This document shows positions 1 to 9,054 of a DNA stretch of 64,000 nt, piece after piece. The notes under the pieces are model-generated. The model did no database searches, was not told the origin of the DNA, and saw only the letters and a list, made by a program, of their open reading frames with translations. This stretch comes from Bog-752 sp963799395. GTDB taxonomy: Bacteria; Actinomycetota; Thermoleophilia; UBA2241. The stretch covers positions 1 to 64,000 of the forward strand of contig CAWCWZ010000040.1 in the NCBI GenBank assembly GCA_963799395.1, in the 5' to 3' direction. Position numbers and translations under genes: made by a program. The first letter of the stretch is position 1. The number at the start of each line of letters is the position of its first letter.

Positions 1-2571
1 GGCCGGACGAGCTGACCTGCGTGGTCAGCTTCGAGGCCGGTGAGATCGACCCGGTCTGGCAGGACCGCCGCCTCGCGCTGCACGACTGGGCCACCTGGGC
101 GCTGGCGGTGCGAACGCCGACGACGGTAGCCGTGGAAAGCGATCGGGACGAACGCCTGAACGAGCTGGAGCGCCGGGAGATGCGCGAGTACGGCCAGCGA
201 AGCTGCCTGACGGTGCCCCTCATGGCGAGAGAGTCGGTGATCGGCCTGGTCGAGCTGCTCGAGACGCGCGCCGAGCGCAGCTTCACGGACGACGAGATCG
301 CGACCGTCGAGTCGGTCTGCCGGATGGCTGCCCTCGCCATCGACAACGCTCGCGTCTACCACGAGCAAGAGGAGCACGCCCGCCGGCTGACCTCGCTCAT
401 CGAGGCCGGCCGCGCCATCACCTCGAGCGTCGTGCTCGAGGACGTGCTCGACGCCGTGGCGCGCGAGACGGTGGCGGCGCTGGGGACGACCGACTGCATC
501 ATCTTCGTCTACGACAAGGTCGCCGACACCCTTACGGTACAGGCGGTCTACGAGGTCGAGCCGAGCGGGTGGGACGTCGGGCGCGACCTACCCGGTCGCG
601 GAGTACGCGTTCGGCCGCGAGATCATCGAACGCGGCGAGATCTGTCTGGAGTGCCTCTCCGACGAGGGGCTCGACCCGGCCAGTCGAGAGTCGATGGAAG
701 AAAACGGCGAGAAGAGCTGCCTCTCGATCCCCCTGTGTTTCGGAGGCGAGACCCTGGGGATTGCCGTCATGACCGAATCGGCCTATGAGCGACGGTTCAG
801 CGCCGAGGAGCTGGCGCTCGCGCAGGCCCTGGGCGAACAGGCGTCGGTCGCGATCCACAACGCACGTCTCTTCCAGGAGATCAGGCGGCTTCACCTCGCC
901 AACCTCAAGGCGCTGAGCTCGGCGCTCTCCGCCAAGGACTACTACACGCTCGGCCACGCAGCCCGGGTGGCCGCCTATGTCGTCCTCCTGGGACGCGAGC
1001 TCGGCTGGCCCGAGGACCGGATCGCCGAGATCCAGGACGCCGCCTACTTGCACGACATCGGCAAGATCGGCGTCTCGGACCGGGTCCTGCTCAAACCGGG
1101 CCCGCTCAACGCCGAAGAGTGGGAGCTCATGCGCCAGCACCCGGCAATCAGCGCCGAGATCGTGCGGCCCCTGTTCGACGCCGAGCTCGTCGCCGGCGTG
1201 CGCCACCATCACGAGCGTTTCGACGGTGGCGGCTACCCCGATGGCCTCGCGGGCGAGGCGATCCCGCCGATCGCCCGGGCGATGTGCGTGGTCGACTGCT
1301 ACGACGCCATGTCCTGCGCGCGACCCTACCGGCGCGGCATGACCTGTCGCGAGTGCCTGGTCGAGCTGCGCAAGTGCAGCGGGACGCAGTTCGATCCCGC
1401 GATGGTCAAAGCCTTTCTGCGCGTGCTCGAGGGTCTCGAGAAGCGTCGCCGCCGGATCGTGGGGCTCGCCACGAAGGCCGCCCGTCTCGTCGACCCCGAC
1501 AAGCACGGCCTCTTGCGCACGCGCGCCGACGAAGCGAGGCCCGAGTACCGGGAGATGGTGGCCGCCCTGCGCGAGTTCCGCGACGACCACCCCGGCGTGC
1601 GCTTCGTCACCACCTACGCCACGGAGGGCGATTCCTGCATCACGATTCTCGACACCGGCGAGACCCCTGCCGACGTCTCGCACGTCGGCGACCGCTGGTT
1701 CGACCACGACGAGCTCGCCGCCGTCCTCGCCGGCGGCAGCCTCGAGGCCAACGTGCTGAGCGCGGACGGCTACGGCGTCTGGGTCAGTCGCTGCGTGCCC
1801 ATCCGCGACGCCCGGGGAGCTGTCGTCGGAGCGCTTACCGTCGACGAGGCGGCGATCGAGGAAACCGGCCGGCCGGAGCTGGGCGGCGACTTCTCGCAGG
1901 GCCTGGCATCGATGTTACAGACCGCGACCCTGCGCTACAGTCGCGCCGAGCTCGAGGCCATCACCGACGGCCTCACCGGACTGTACAACCACCGGTATCT
2001 GCACGAACGCCTGGACGAGGAACTGACCCGGGCCCGCGAGGACGGCCGAACCCTGTCCCTCCTCTTCGTCGACCTCGACCAGTTCAAGTCGTTCAACGAC
2101 TCGCTCGGCCACAAGACCGGTGACGAAGCGCTCTGCCGCGTGGCTCGCGCGATCGAAAAGTCGACGCGGCGCATCGACCTGGCCGCCCGCTACGGAGGCG
2201 ACGAGTTCGTGGTCGCCCTGCTCGGCTCCGACGCCGAGGCCGCGGTCGTGGTGGCCGAGCGCCTCCGCGAGACGATCGCCGACGACACCTCGAGCCACGA
2301 CCCCGTCACGGTGAGCATCGGCACGGCCACGTACCCCACCGACGCCGTAGGCAAAGCCGAGCTCCTCGAGAAGGCCGATCTGGCGATGTACGAAGCCAAG
2401 CGCGCCGGTCGCGACCGGGTCGTCGCCTTCAATGGCGAGATAGGCCCGACCGGGGGCGACGGGGCGTCGCCGGAGGCCGGCGGTGGGCAAGAGAGCGGCT
2501 GCAAGCGGGAGGTCGGCGAAGCACCGAGGCCCGAGCCGGCCGTCACGGCCGCGCGCACCGGCCGGCGCTGA
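1..2571 (+). CDS. GAF-GAF-HD-GYP-GGDEF cyclic-di-GMP signalling protein (5' truncated, frameshifted)
   Basis: Signal-transduction enzyme cut off at its 5' end by the window edge. The order is: part of a first GAF domain (to about 350), a second GAF domain (about 395-870), an HD-GYP phosphodiesterase domain (HD pair at 1051-1056, GGGYPDGL near 1225-1250), a sensor-like stretch (about 1500-1880) and a GGDEF diguanylate cyclase domain (about 1945-2430). The GGDEF domain has an intact YGGDEF signature at 2191 and an RxxD inhibitory site (RRID) just before it. Both c-di-GMP synthesis and hydrolysis residues are therefore present in one chain. The reading frame shifts by one base near 577, inside GAF2, and the protein resumes normally afterwards. 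This is probably sequencing error, but a real break would remove the N-terminal sensor. Substrates are inferred from family knowledge. Confidence 0.9.
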
Positions 2572-2607
2572 CCGGAGTAGAATCGGGACGTCGATCGAGG
2601 GGCGGCT

Positions 2608-3069
2608 ATGAGACGGCGCCTGAGGATGGACGTGCTGCGGCCGAGCACCGAGTGGTGCTGGCTGCACGGACCCGTGGAGTTCGCGCTTCCCGGGGCGAGC
2701 CTCGACGCGCTGGCGCGGGCGCTCGCCGCCCAAGGCGACGGTGCGCTGCTCGTCTACCGGGGGTGGGAGTACGTGCTGTCGTGGCAAGACGGGCCGCCGC
2801 GGCCCGAAGACGGAGAGGCTGCCCGCGCCACCCGCATGTTCGAGCTGACCCCGCGCCACCAGAACCGGGCCCAACGGCGGCCGGGTGATGAGCGCAGCCT
2901 CCCCGGGCCATTCACAGAGGCGGCGGCGCTCACCCTCAACGATCAGAGAGAGGGAGCCGACCTCGAAGGTCAGAGAACCGACCTGCCGGACGTCGACGGA
3001 ACGAACCTGCGCGACGCCGTCTGGTGGCTGCTCTCCCGGGCCGGTTCGGCCCTGGATGCGGTCGGCTGA
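2608..3069 (+). CDS. Small hypothetical protein
   Basis: A 153-residue protein I do not recognise. It starts at an ATG preceded by GAGGGG and lies 36 nt after the cyclic-di-GMP gene on the same strand, so the two are probably cotranscribed. The N-terminal half (about residues 1-85) is Trp/Leu-rich with an apparent short alpha/beta pattern and looks like a folded domain; the second half is charged and probably flexible. There is no signal peptide, membrane segment or cysteine motif. It ends facing the Fic gene. GC-rich codon use matches its neighbours, which supports it being real. Confidence 0.55.
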   Translation: MRRRLRMDVLRPSTEWCWLHGPVEFALPGASLDALARALAAQGDGALLVYRGWEYVLSWQDGPPRPEDGEAARATRMFELTPRHQNRAQRRPGDERSLPGPFTEAAALTLNDQREGADLEGQRTDLPDVDGTNLRDAVWWLLSRAGSALDAVG

Positions 3070-3123
3070 CTCCCGGCGCCGCCCGACGACCGGCCGTCGA
3101 TCGCGGCTCTCTGCCGACGCGCC

Positions 3124-4395
3124 TCAGCTCCTGCGTGGCCCCCTGCGGGTCGGTGGCGCCGTCCGCGTATCTCCCATGGGACTGGCGAGCTGGCGCTCGA
3201 GGTCAGTGAAGGCGCGGATCACCTCGGCCGCCTCGAAGGCGCGGTTTCGCCTGCCCACAGTCGTTTGTGAGAGGACCTTGGCCCCGACCATACGGGTGAT
3301 GGCTTCGTTGGCCGCCTGGGTGCTGCGACCGATCAGCTCGGCCGCGCTCGCCACGGTGAGAATGGGTGCGCCAGGCAGCCGGCGCAGCAGGAGGTCGGCC
3401 GCGGAGTTGGCACGAACGCGGCCGAGGCGCTCGCGCCAGGCGCCCTCGAGGATTTGGACGCGCGCCTCGAAGGCGTCGGCGTCGGCCACCGATCGCTTCG
3501 TGGCCGCAGCAAACAGCCCCACCCAGCGATTCAGACCCTCCCGCGCAGACGCCGAGTCCTGCGCTCCCAGATAGCGCGTCCTGGCGAGTGCCTCGATATA
3601 CTCCTTCGCCCACGTCGCGAGGATCAGCGACACCGGCGGCAGAACCCGCGAGACCACACCGCGGCGGCGCAAGATCAAGTGGATGAGTGTACGTCCTACC
3701 CTTCCGTTGCCATCGGCGAATGGATGAATCGTCTCGAATTGGGCGTGGGCGATAGCCGCTTGGGCGACGGCAGGCAGTGAGTCGTCGTTGCCGAACTCGC
3801 ACAAGTCGGCGAGCAGCTCGGGGGCGAGTTCCCAGGGGGGCGGCACAAACTCGGCCGAACAGGGATTGAAGGATGAGCCGCCGATCCAGTTTTGCTCCTC
3901 TCGCAGGCGACCGCCGTGGTGCTCCAGACGCGTGCCCAAGAGCAGACGGCGGTGAATCTCGAGGAGCAGATCGACGGACAACAGACCGCCCTCACCCATG
4001 CTCTCGACGGCGTAGAACATGGCGTCGATGTTGCCGAGTACCTCCGCGGCGGTCACGTCACGGGTCGCCTCTCCCAGATTGCGCTCGGCGTCAGCGTGCA
4101 GAAGACGACGAGCACCGATCTCAAGTCCCTCTATCCGCGAGGAGGCCACCGATTCGGTGCGCAGGAGAAGACGCGCCAGCGCCTCGCTGTCGGACAGCGC
4201 ACCGACCGCAAGATTGAGGCGGACCAACGCGGCCTCGGCCTCGCTGACGTCCGCCGCTACTGGCCCCTCCATGATGACTGCGCGACCAACCAACGGGTCG
4301 GGGATGTAGGCTTCGTAGTCACAGGAGCAGCGATCCATGCGAGCCAGACCCGCGCCTGCGTCGGTGACCCAGTGACGCTTCACAACCTTGGCCAC
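3124..4395 (-). CDS. Fic family protein (AMPylase with C-terminal winged helix)
   Basis: A 423-residue Fic protein. The catalytic motif HPFADGNGRVGR is complete, including the base-acting His and the phosphate-binding loop. The N-terminal part carries SSRIEG, matching the (S/T)xxxE(G/N) inhibitory helix of class II Fic proteins, so the enzyme is probably self-inhibited. The C-terminal about 90 residues look like a winged-helix DNA-binding domain (helical, with an Arg-rich turn), as in many stand-alone bacterial Fic proteins. The GTG start is placed by AAGGAAG just upstream. The 5' region carries several copies of TCAAGGTTA, suggesting autoregulation. The target protein is unknown. No antitoxin gene is adjacent, which fits the class II architecture. 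Confidence 0.9.
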   Translation of the reverse strand: MAKVVKRHWVTDAGAGLARMDRCSCDYEAYIPDPLVGRAVIMEGPVAADVSEAEAALVRLNLAVGALSDSEALARLLLRTESVASSRIEGLEIGARRLLHADAERNLGEATRDVTAAEVLGNIDAMFYAVESMGEGGLLSVDLLLEIHRRLLLGTRLEHHGGRLREEQNWIGGSSFNPCSAEFVPPPWELAPELLADLCEFGNDDSLPAVAQAAIAHAQFETIHPFADGNGRVGRTLIHLILRRRGVVSRVLPPVSLILATWAKEYIEALARTRYLGAQDSASAREGLNRWVGLFAAATKRSVADADAFEARVQILEGAWRERLGRVRANSAADLLLRRLPGAPILTVASAAELIGRSTQAANEAITRMVGAKVLSQTTVGRRNRAFEAAEVIRAFTDLERQLASPMGDTRTAPPTRRGPRRS

Positions 4396-4457
4396 AACTC
4401 TTCCTTAATCAAGGTTAGGAAATAACCTTGAACATATTGCCATGCAAGTCAAGGTTA
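4383..4457. promoter_or_regulatory. Four-copy TCAAGGTTA operator-like array before the Fic gene
   Basis: Three exact copies of a 9-mer: TCAAGGTTA at 4409-4417, its reverse complement TAACCTTGA at 4423-4431 (a 9-bp inverted repeat with a 5-nt spacer), and TCAAGGTTA again at 4449-4457. A degenerate fourth copy (CAACCTTGG) at 4383-4391 overlaps the Fic start. Centre-to-centre distances are 26, 14 and 26 nt, so the layout is symmetric. The stretch is AT-rich against a GC-rich background and contains a TTGACT -35-like element reading toward fic. It is likely the binding region for the Fic winged helix or another repressor; function is inferred. Confidence 0.6.
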
Positions 4458-4630
4458 TGAAACTCCCGCACGCAGCAAGTCCTGGCCGGGACCCCGTGGC
4501 CCGAGTCGCCGCGCGGGCGGCCATGAGCAACGCCCAGGGTGCCATGGGCAAAATGTGGGCGATCCCCGCGACCCTCAGTCTCCTGCTCAGCGGAAGCACT
4601 CCCACATAGATGCCATGTTGCAGGATTTCT

Positions 4631-4719
4631 TGGTGCCGGAGGCGGGGGTCGAACCCGCACGCCGCGTGAACGGCACCGGATTTTGAGTCCGGCGCGTCTG
4701 CCAGTTCCGCCACTCCGGC
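4631..4719 (-). tRNA. tRNA-Leu (CAA)
   Basis: An 89-nt class II tRNA with a long variable arm. The acceptor stem GCCGGAG/CTCCGGC pairs perfectly. The anticodon loop CTCAAAA gives CAA (reads UUG). The T-loop GGTTCGACCCC is canonical and CCA is encoded at the 3' end. It lies between the Fic gene and the ferredoxin reductase gene; about 265 nt to the next gene hold nothing else I can identify. Confidence 0.95.
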
Positions 4720-4984
4720 ATCGGCGCGGAAGGGCGCATCTGCGAGCCTCCGCGTGAACCCGCGGCCCACCGCCCGGAAGGGGCGGCGGGCAGCGAGTCA
4801 TTATAGCGGCTTCGCCGCGTCGCTGGCTCGTCGCCCACCGCCCCGCCGACTCGCCGCGCCGCCCGCCGCATCGCCCCGACGTCGCGGCGCGCAGGATGGG
4901 CTCGCCGCCGGCCTGCTTGCGACCGGCGGGTGAGTGGGATACTCGGAGTGCTTTGCCCTTCGCATCTTCTCGAGGAGGACCTCG

Positions 4985-5977
4985 ATGGCACGTTACGACC
5001 TCGCGGTGATCGGCGGCGGACCGGCCGGCCTGGCGGCCGCCATGTACGGCGGCATGCGGGGGCTGTCGACCGCGGTCTTCGAGGCCGAGGCCTTCGGTGG
5101 CCAGCTGATCAACCTCTACCCCACCAAACCGGTCAACAACTTCCCGGCCCACGCCGAGATCGCCTCGCGCGACATCGCCCTGCGGCTGGCCGAGCAGGCC
5201 GGCCACTTCGGCGCCGACCTGTTCGAGTGGCGACCGGTCGAGTTCGTGGGTCGCGGCGACGGCGACTTCGTGATCCGTACGCGCGACGATATCCACGCAG
5301 GCGGAAGCGCGACCAGCGGCGACGGCGGGAACGGGAGTGACCGCGGCGACGAGATCCGGTCCAGAACCCTGGTGCTCGCTCTTGGCCTCGGCCGTTTCGT
5401 GCCGCGCCGGCTGGGCCTGGCCGACGAGGAGCGCTTCGAAGGCAGGGGGCTCGCCTACCGGCTGCCGCCGATCGACGAGATCCGGGCGGAGCACGTCGTG
5501 GTGGTCGGCGGCGGCGATTCGGCGCTGGACACCGCGCTCTCGCTGCGTTCCGTGGCCGAAGTGACGATCGTCCATCGCCGCGAGGCCTTCAGTGCCTACG
5601 CGTTCTCGCAGCAGCGCCTGGCCGAGGCCGACATCAGACTGATCACGAGCGGCGAGATCGTCGGTCTGGCCGGCCGCGACCGTCTCGAGCGGGTGATCGT
5701 GGCGCTGCCCGACGGGACGACGGTGGAGTGCCCGGCCGACCTGCTCATGGTGAGCATCGGCCAGGTGCCCGAACTGAGCGGCGTGGAGCGCTGGGAGCTC
5801 GACATCGGCGCTGCGCGGCTGCCCGTCACCTCCGCGATGGAGACCGCCACGCCCGGCCTGCTGGCCGCCGGCGACTTCGCCGACTACCCGGGCAAGGTCA
5901 AGATGATCGCCACCGCTGTGGCCGAGGGCTCGACCGCCGCGGCCTCCGCCGAGCGCTACCTGATGAGCATGAGTTAG
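4985..5977 (+). CDS. Ferredoxin--NADP(+) reductase-like flavoprotein (thioredoxin-reductase fold, no CxxC)
   Basis: A 330-residue two-domain flavoprotein of the thioredoxin reductase fold. FAD binding is shown by GGGPAG near residue 10, the second dinucleotide site by VVGGGDSALD in the middle, and the C-terminal FAD motif by AAGDF. The redox-active CxxC of thioredoxin reductases is absent; only one Cys is present. This matches the YumC-type ferredoxin/flavodoxin-NADP reductases, so electron transfer between NADPH and ferredoxin is more likely than thioredoxin reduction. A Gly/Ser/Asp-rich insertion of about 20 residues interrupts the region before the NADP domain. GAGGAGG upstream fixes the ATG start. 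It appears monocistronic. Confidence 0.85.
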   Translation: MARYDLAVIGGGPAGLAAAMYGGMRGLSTAVFEAEAFGGQLINLYPTKPVNNFPAHAEIASRDIALRLAEQAGHFGADLFEWRPVEFVGRGDGDFVIRTRDDIHAGGSATSGDGGNGSDRGDEIRSRTLVLALGLGRFVPRRLGLADEERFEGRGLAYRLPPIDEIRAEHVVVVGGGDSALDTALSLRSVAEVTIVHRREAFSAYAFSQQRLAEADIRLITSGEIVGLAGRDRLERVIVALPDGTTVECPADLLMVSIGQVPELSGVERWELDIGAARLPVTSAMETATPGLLAAGDFADYPGKVKMIATAVAEGSTAAASAERYLMSMS

Positions 5978-6019
5978 ACGGCACCGGCGGAGCCGCGGCG
6001 ACCCAGCCGCAACGCAAGC

Positions 6020-6057
6020 GGGGCGGCGGCGTGCTCGTACGAGCGCGCCGCCGCCCC
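6020..6057. terminator. Bidirectional hairpin terminator candidate
   Basis: A near-perfect 38-nt palindrome: 12-bp arms GGGGCGGCGGCG and CGCCGCCGCCCC flank an inner palindrome GCTCGTACGAGC, with one mismatch pair. It sits between two convergent genes (reductase on +, transglycosylase on -). There is no U-tract on either strand, so it would be a GC-hairpin-only terminator. Confidence 0.5.
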
Positions 6058-6073
6058 ACCCGGTCGGGCTACC

Positions 6074-6772
6074 TCAGAACGCGCGCGGGTAAGTGTTCGG
6101 CCACATCTGCGGACCCCAGCCGCGGCGGATGGCGACCGCGGTGGCGCGGATCTGGGCGGCGCCGTTGTAGAGCGACACGGCGCGCCACGGGTTCCAGGCG
6201 GCCCGCCACGTCGACCAGCAGTACTGGTAGAGACCGTGGAAGCTGCCGTTCTCGGCGTGCGCGCGGCCGCCCGATTCGAGCGACATCAGCCGCCGCAGGC
6301 CGGTCGCGCTGATGTGATTGCGCCGCGCCGCGTCGCGCACGATCGGCATCCAGTTCCCTTGCGCCGCGGCCTGTCGCAGCGCGACCGCGTGCCGCAGCCG
6401 GACGACGAGCGCGTGCAACGCGCGCACGCGATGGCGGTCGCCGCGTACAGCCTGCTGCAATTGAGCCAGCGTGAGGACGGGCGTGACTGAAGGCGCCGGC
6501 GTCGGCGTCGCTGCGGGCGTGGCGGCCGGCGTCGGCGTCGCGGCGGCGTCCGCTGGCGCCGCACTCGCCGCCGCCAGCGCCGCCGCGTAGGCGGAACGGT
6601 CGAGGCGGAGCCGCACGCGAGCATGGCGCAGCTCACGGCGGGCGAGGGTCAAGCGGGTGGACAGGCTCGCGGCGCGAGCGGGACTAGGAGAGGTGAGAAG
6701 GAGTACTGAGGGGATCGAGAGTGCGGTGATGCTGATGAGAACTGCGCTGACTGTCTTCTTCCATCCGGTCAC
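6074..6772 (-). CDS. Secreted lytic transglycosylase-like protein
   Basis: Peptidoglycan-cleaving enzyme of the SLT/lysozyme-like fold, 232 residues from the chosen GTG. That start is preceded by AAGGGA and begins a clear signal peptide (KK, hydrophobic core, then SPARAA cleavage-like site). After a helical region and an Ala/Thr/Pro linker, the C-terminal about 90 residues hold the catalytic domain, with SLESGG (putative catalytic Glu), HGLYQY and the ending WGPQMWPNTYP. The open frame extends to 6958, but that extension is not protein-like. The role is cell-wall remodelling outside the membrane. The 270 nt upstream, before the methyltransferase end, hold no gene. Confidence 0.8.
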   Translation of the reverse strand: MTGWKKTVSAVLISITALSIPSVLLLTSPSPARAASLSTRLTLARRELRHARVRLRLDRSAYAAALAAASAAPADAAATPTPAATPAATPTPAPSVTPVLTLAQLQQAVRGDRHRVRALHALVVRLRHAVALRQAAAQGNWMPIVRDAARRNHISATGLRRLMSLESGGRAHAENGSFHGLYQYCWSTWRAAWNPWRAVSLYNGAAQIRATAVAIRRGWGPQMWPNTYPRAF

Positions 6773-7042
6773 GGGGTCCCTTCGACGCGGTGTGTCCGGC
6801 GGCAGCGGGCTGACCTGTGCCGCAGGACCGGGCCGCGCTTGCGCCCCCTCGCGACCCGCACCTGTCCCGCACACGTCGCACGTGTGCTCGAAGAGACTGG
6901 GGAGGGAGTGTGAGAAGGGGCGAAGCGCTTGTCGTTCGCTGGCGCGGTAGTAGACCACATTTCGAGTGCCTGCGCAACCCGAACCGGCTCCGTGCCGCCT
7001 GCCCGAGACGCCCGTGCCGCCCGATCGGGCGGCCTCGCGTAC

Positions 7043-7702
7043 CTAGCGAAAAGCCTCGATCTCGACTATCCAGCCCAGCAGATGATCGCGCCGCCGCGTC
7101 ACCGCAAAGCCGGCCGACTCGAGCAGACCGACGGTGTCCTGATCCAGACGGCAGCCTTCGGCGACACGCCGCCAAGCCGGCGCCGCCAGGCTCTGCAGCC
7201 GCCGGCCGGGCTGCCAGGCGAGGTGCACGTGCTCGAGCAGGAACAGCCGTCCGTGCGGTAGCAACACCCGGCGCACCTCGGCGAAGGCGGCGAGCGGATC
7301 GGCGACGCTGCACCAGGTGAAGGTGGCGACGGCGCGGTCGAACGACGCGTCGGCGAAGGGCAGCGCCTCGGCCCTGGCTTCGACGATGGTGATCGCGGCG
7401 GCCCCGGCGCGGGCTCGGGCCCGCGCCGCCATCGCCGCCGACGGTTCCACGGCCGTGACCTCGGCCCCCGGCGCGAAGTACGGAAAGCCCGCGCCGGTGC
7501 CGGCGCCGATCTCGAGCAGGCGGGCCCCCGGGGCGCTGGCGGCGGCGCCGTAAAGGCGCCGCCGCCAGCGCCCCACCAACAGCTTCTCGGCCGGCCACAT
7601 CAGCACGTCGTAGAGCCGGGGGGTGACGCCGCCGTAGGTCGCGGCGCCCGCCACCGCGGCGCCGTCCGCGGGAGTCCCGCTCGAGTCCGGCGTGAAATCC
7701 AT
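7043..7702 (-). CDS. Class I SAM-dependent methyltransferase
   Basis: Methyltransferase of the UbiE/phospholipid methyltransferase type, about 219 residues from the ATG at 7702. Motif I is LLEIGAGTGAG (SAM binding), the acidic VEPS follows at the end of strand 2, and LPFADASFD marks motif IV. The C-terminal LFLLEHV is typical of the small Methyltransf_11 group that includes phosphatidylethanolamine N-methyltransferases. The substrate cannot be read from sequence. It is divergent from the PFK gene with about 130 nt between starts, a shared promoter region. Confidence 0.8.
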   Translation of the reverse strand: MDFTPDSSGTPADGAAVAGAATYGGVTPRLYDVLMWPAEKLLVGRWRRRLYGAAASAPGARLLEIGAGTGAGFPYFAPGAEVTAVEPSAAMAARARARAGAAAITIVEARAEALPFADASFDRAVATFTWCSVADPLAAFAEVRRVLLPHGRLFLLEHVHLAWQPGRRLQSLAAPAWRRVAEGCRLDQDTVGLLESAGFAVTRRRDHLLGWIVEIEAFR

Positions 7703-7836
7703 CACGCCCGAGCATACCCGCCACGCGGCGCGGCCCATCGTGATACATTCGCTCGGGCTTCGAACTTAAGGACCTGCGACCGACCAGCAGACGGCAACGC
7801 GGGGGGCGCACTACTCCCCCACCTTCTGGAGGACTC

Positions 7837-9006
7837 ATGGCGAACGTTAGGCGGATCGGCATTCTTACGGGCGGCGGCGACGTCCCCGGTCTGAACGTGG
7901 CGATCAAGGCGGTCGTCGGCCGGGCGGCCGACCACGGCATCGAGGTCGTCGGCCTGCGCCGCGGCTGGGCCAGCGTCGTCAACATCGACCCGGACGACCC
8001 CGCGACGACGGCGACTTACACCATGGCATTGGACCGCGGGGCCGTGCGCCGTATCGACCGTACCGGCGGCACCGTGCTGCACAGCTCGCGCACCAACCCG
8101 GTGGCGGTGACGGCCGGCGACGTGCCGGCGTTCGTGCGCGCCGCCGATCGCGCGGCCCGCGACGACGGCAAGGTCGACTGCACGGCCCACGCCGTGCGCG
8201 TGCTCAACCACCTCGGCCTCGACGCCCTCATCCCGATCGGCGGCGAGGACACGCTGTCGTTCGCCGAGCGCCTCAGTCGCGAGGGCTTTCCGGCGGTGGC
8301 CATCCCCAAGACGATGGACAACGACGTCCTGGGCACCGACTACTGTATCGGCTTCTCGACCACGATCACGCGCTCGGTCGAGATGATCACGAACTTCCGT
8401 ACCTCGCTCGGCTCGCACGAGCGCATCGGCATCATCGAGCTGTTCGGGCGCCACTCGGGCGGCACGAGCCTCTATGCCGCCTATCTGGCCGCCGTCGACC
8501 GCGCGATCATCCCCGAGGTGCCGTTCGACATGGAGCGGCTCGCCGGCTTTCTCGCCGCCGACCGCAAGGCCAACCCGTCCCACTATTCGATGGTGACGAT
8601 CTCCGAGGGCGCGGTCCCCGAGGGCGGCGACATCACCGAGGCCGGCGAAGCCGACGCCTTCGGCCACCGCAAGCTGGGCGGCATCGGACTCGCCGTCTCG
8701 AAGGAGATCAAGCGCCTCACCGGCACCAACGTCATGTTCCAGCAGCTCGGCTACGTCATCCGCTCGGGCGCTCCCGACACGCTCGACCGCATGGTCGCTA
8801 CAGCCTACGGCACCCTGGCCCTGGATGAGGTGGTCCAGGGTCACACCGGCCGCCTCGTCGCCCTGCAGGGCGGCAGCTACACCTCGATCCCGCTCGACAC
8901 GGTCGCCGGCGGCCAGCGCAAGATCGACGTCGACGAGTTCTACGACCCGGGCGAATACCGGCCGAAGGTGCGCGACATCCTCGGCAAGCCGATGTTCCTC
9001 TCCTAG
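7837..9006 (+). CDS. pfkA: 6-phosphofructokinase, pyrophosphate-type active site
   Basis: Glycolytic/gluconeogenic phosphofructokinase, 389 residues, of the mixed-substrate Group III type seen in actinobacteria. GGGDVPGLN forms the N-terminal phosphate loop. Two residues decide the phosphoryl donor in this family. The motif is GGEDT where ATP enzymes have GGDGS (Asp at the Gly104 position), and PKTMDND carries Lys at the Gly124 position. Both are the pyrophosphate-dependent states, so a reversible PPi-PFK is likely. Catalytic TMDND and the sugar-phosphate site (RHSGG) are intact. GGAGG lies 7-8 nt before the ATG. It is followed by the membrane protein gene on the same strand. Confidence 0.9.
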   Translation: MANVRRIGILTGGGDVPGLNVAIKAVVGRAADHGIEVVGLRRGWASVVNIDPDDPATTATYTMALDRGAVRRIDRTGGTVLHSSRTNPVAVTAGDVPAFVRAADRAARDDGKVDCTAHAVRVLNHLGLDALIPIGGEDTLSFAERLSREGFPAVAIPKTMDNDVLGTDYCIGFSTTITRSVEMITNFRTSLGSHERIGIIELFGRHSGGTSLYAAYLAAVDRAIIPEVPFDMERLAGFLAADRKANPSHYSMVTISEGAVPEGGDITEAGEADAFGHRKLGGIGLAVSKEIKRLTGTNVMFQQLGYVIRSGAPDTLDRMVATAYGTLALDEVVQGHTGRLVALQGGSYTSIPLDTVAGGQRKIDVDEFYDPGEYRPKVRDILGKPMFLS

Positions 9007-9054
9007 ACGTCGACCGCCCCGGACGAGCCGGAGACTCCAGGCCGGAGGGACGAG

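Noticed and set aside
6773..6958. N-terminal extension of the lytic transglycosylase to 6958
   Set aside because: The added 62 residues are not protein-like and would bury the signal peptide that starts at GTG 6772.
6773..7042. Possible c-di-AMP (ydaO-type) riboswitch before the lytic transglycosylase
   Set aside because: Such genes are often under this riboswitch, and the leader ends in a GTCGAAGGGA-like sequence with GTCAGC upstream, but the conserved AGCTAAC core and the 5' half do not line up. A covariance-model scan would decide.
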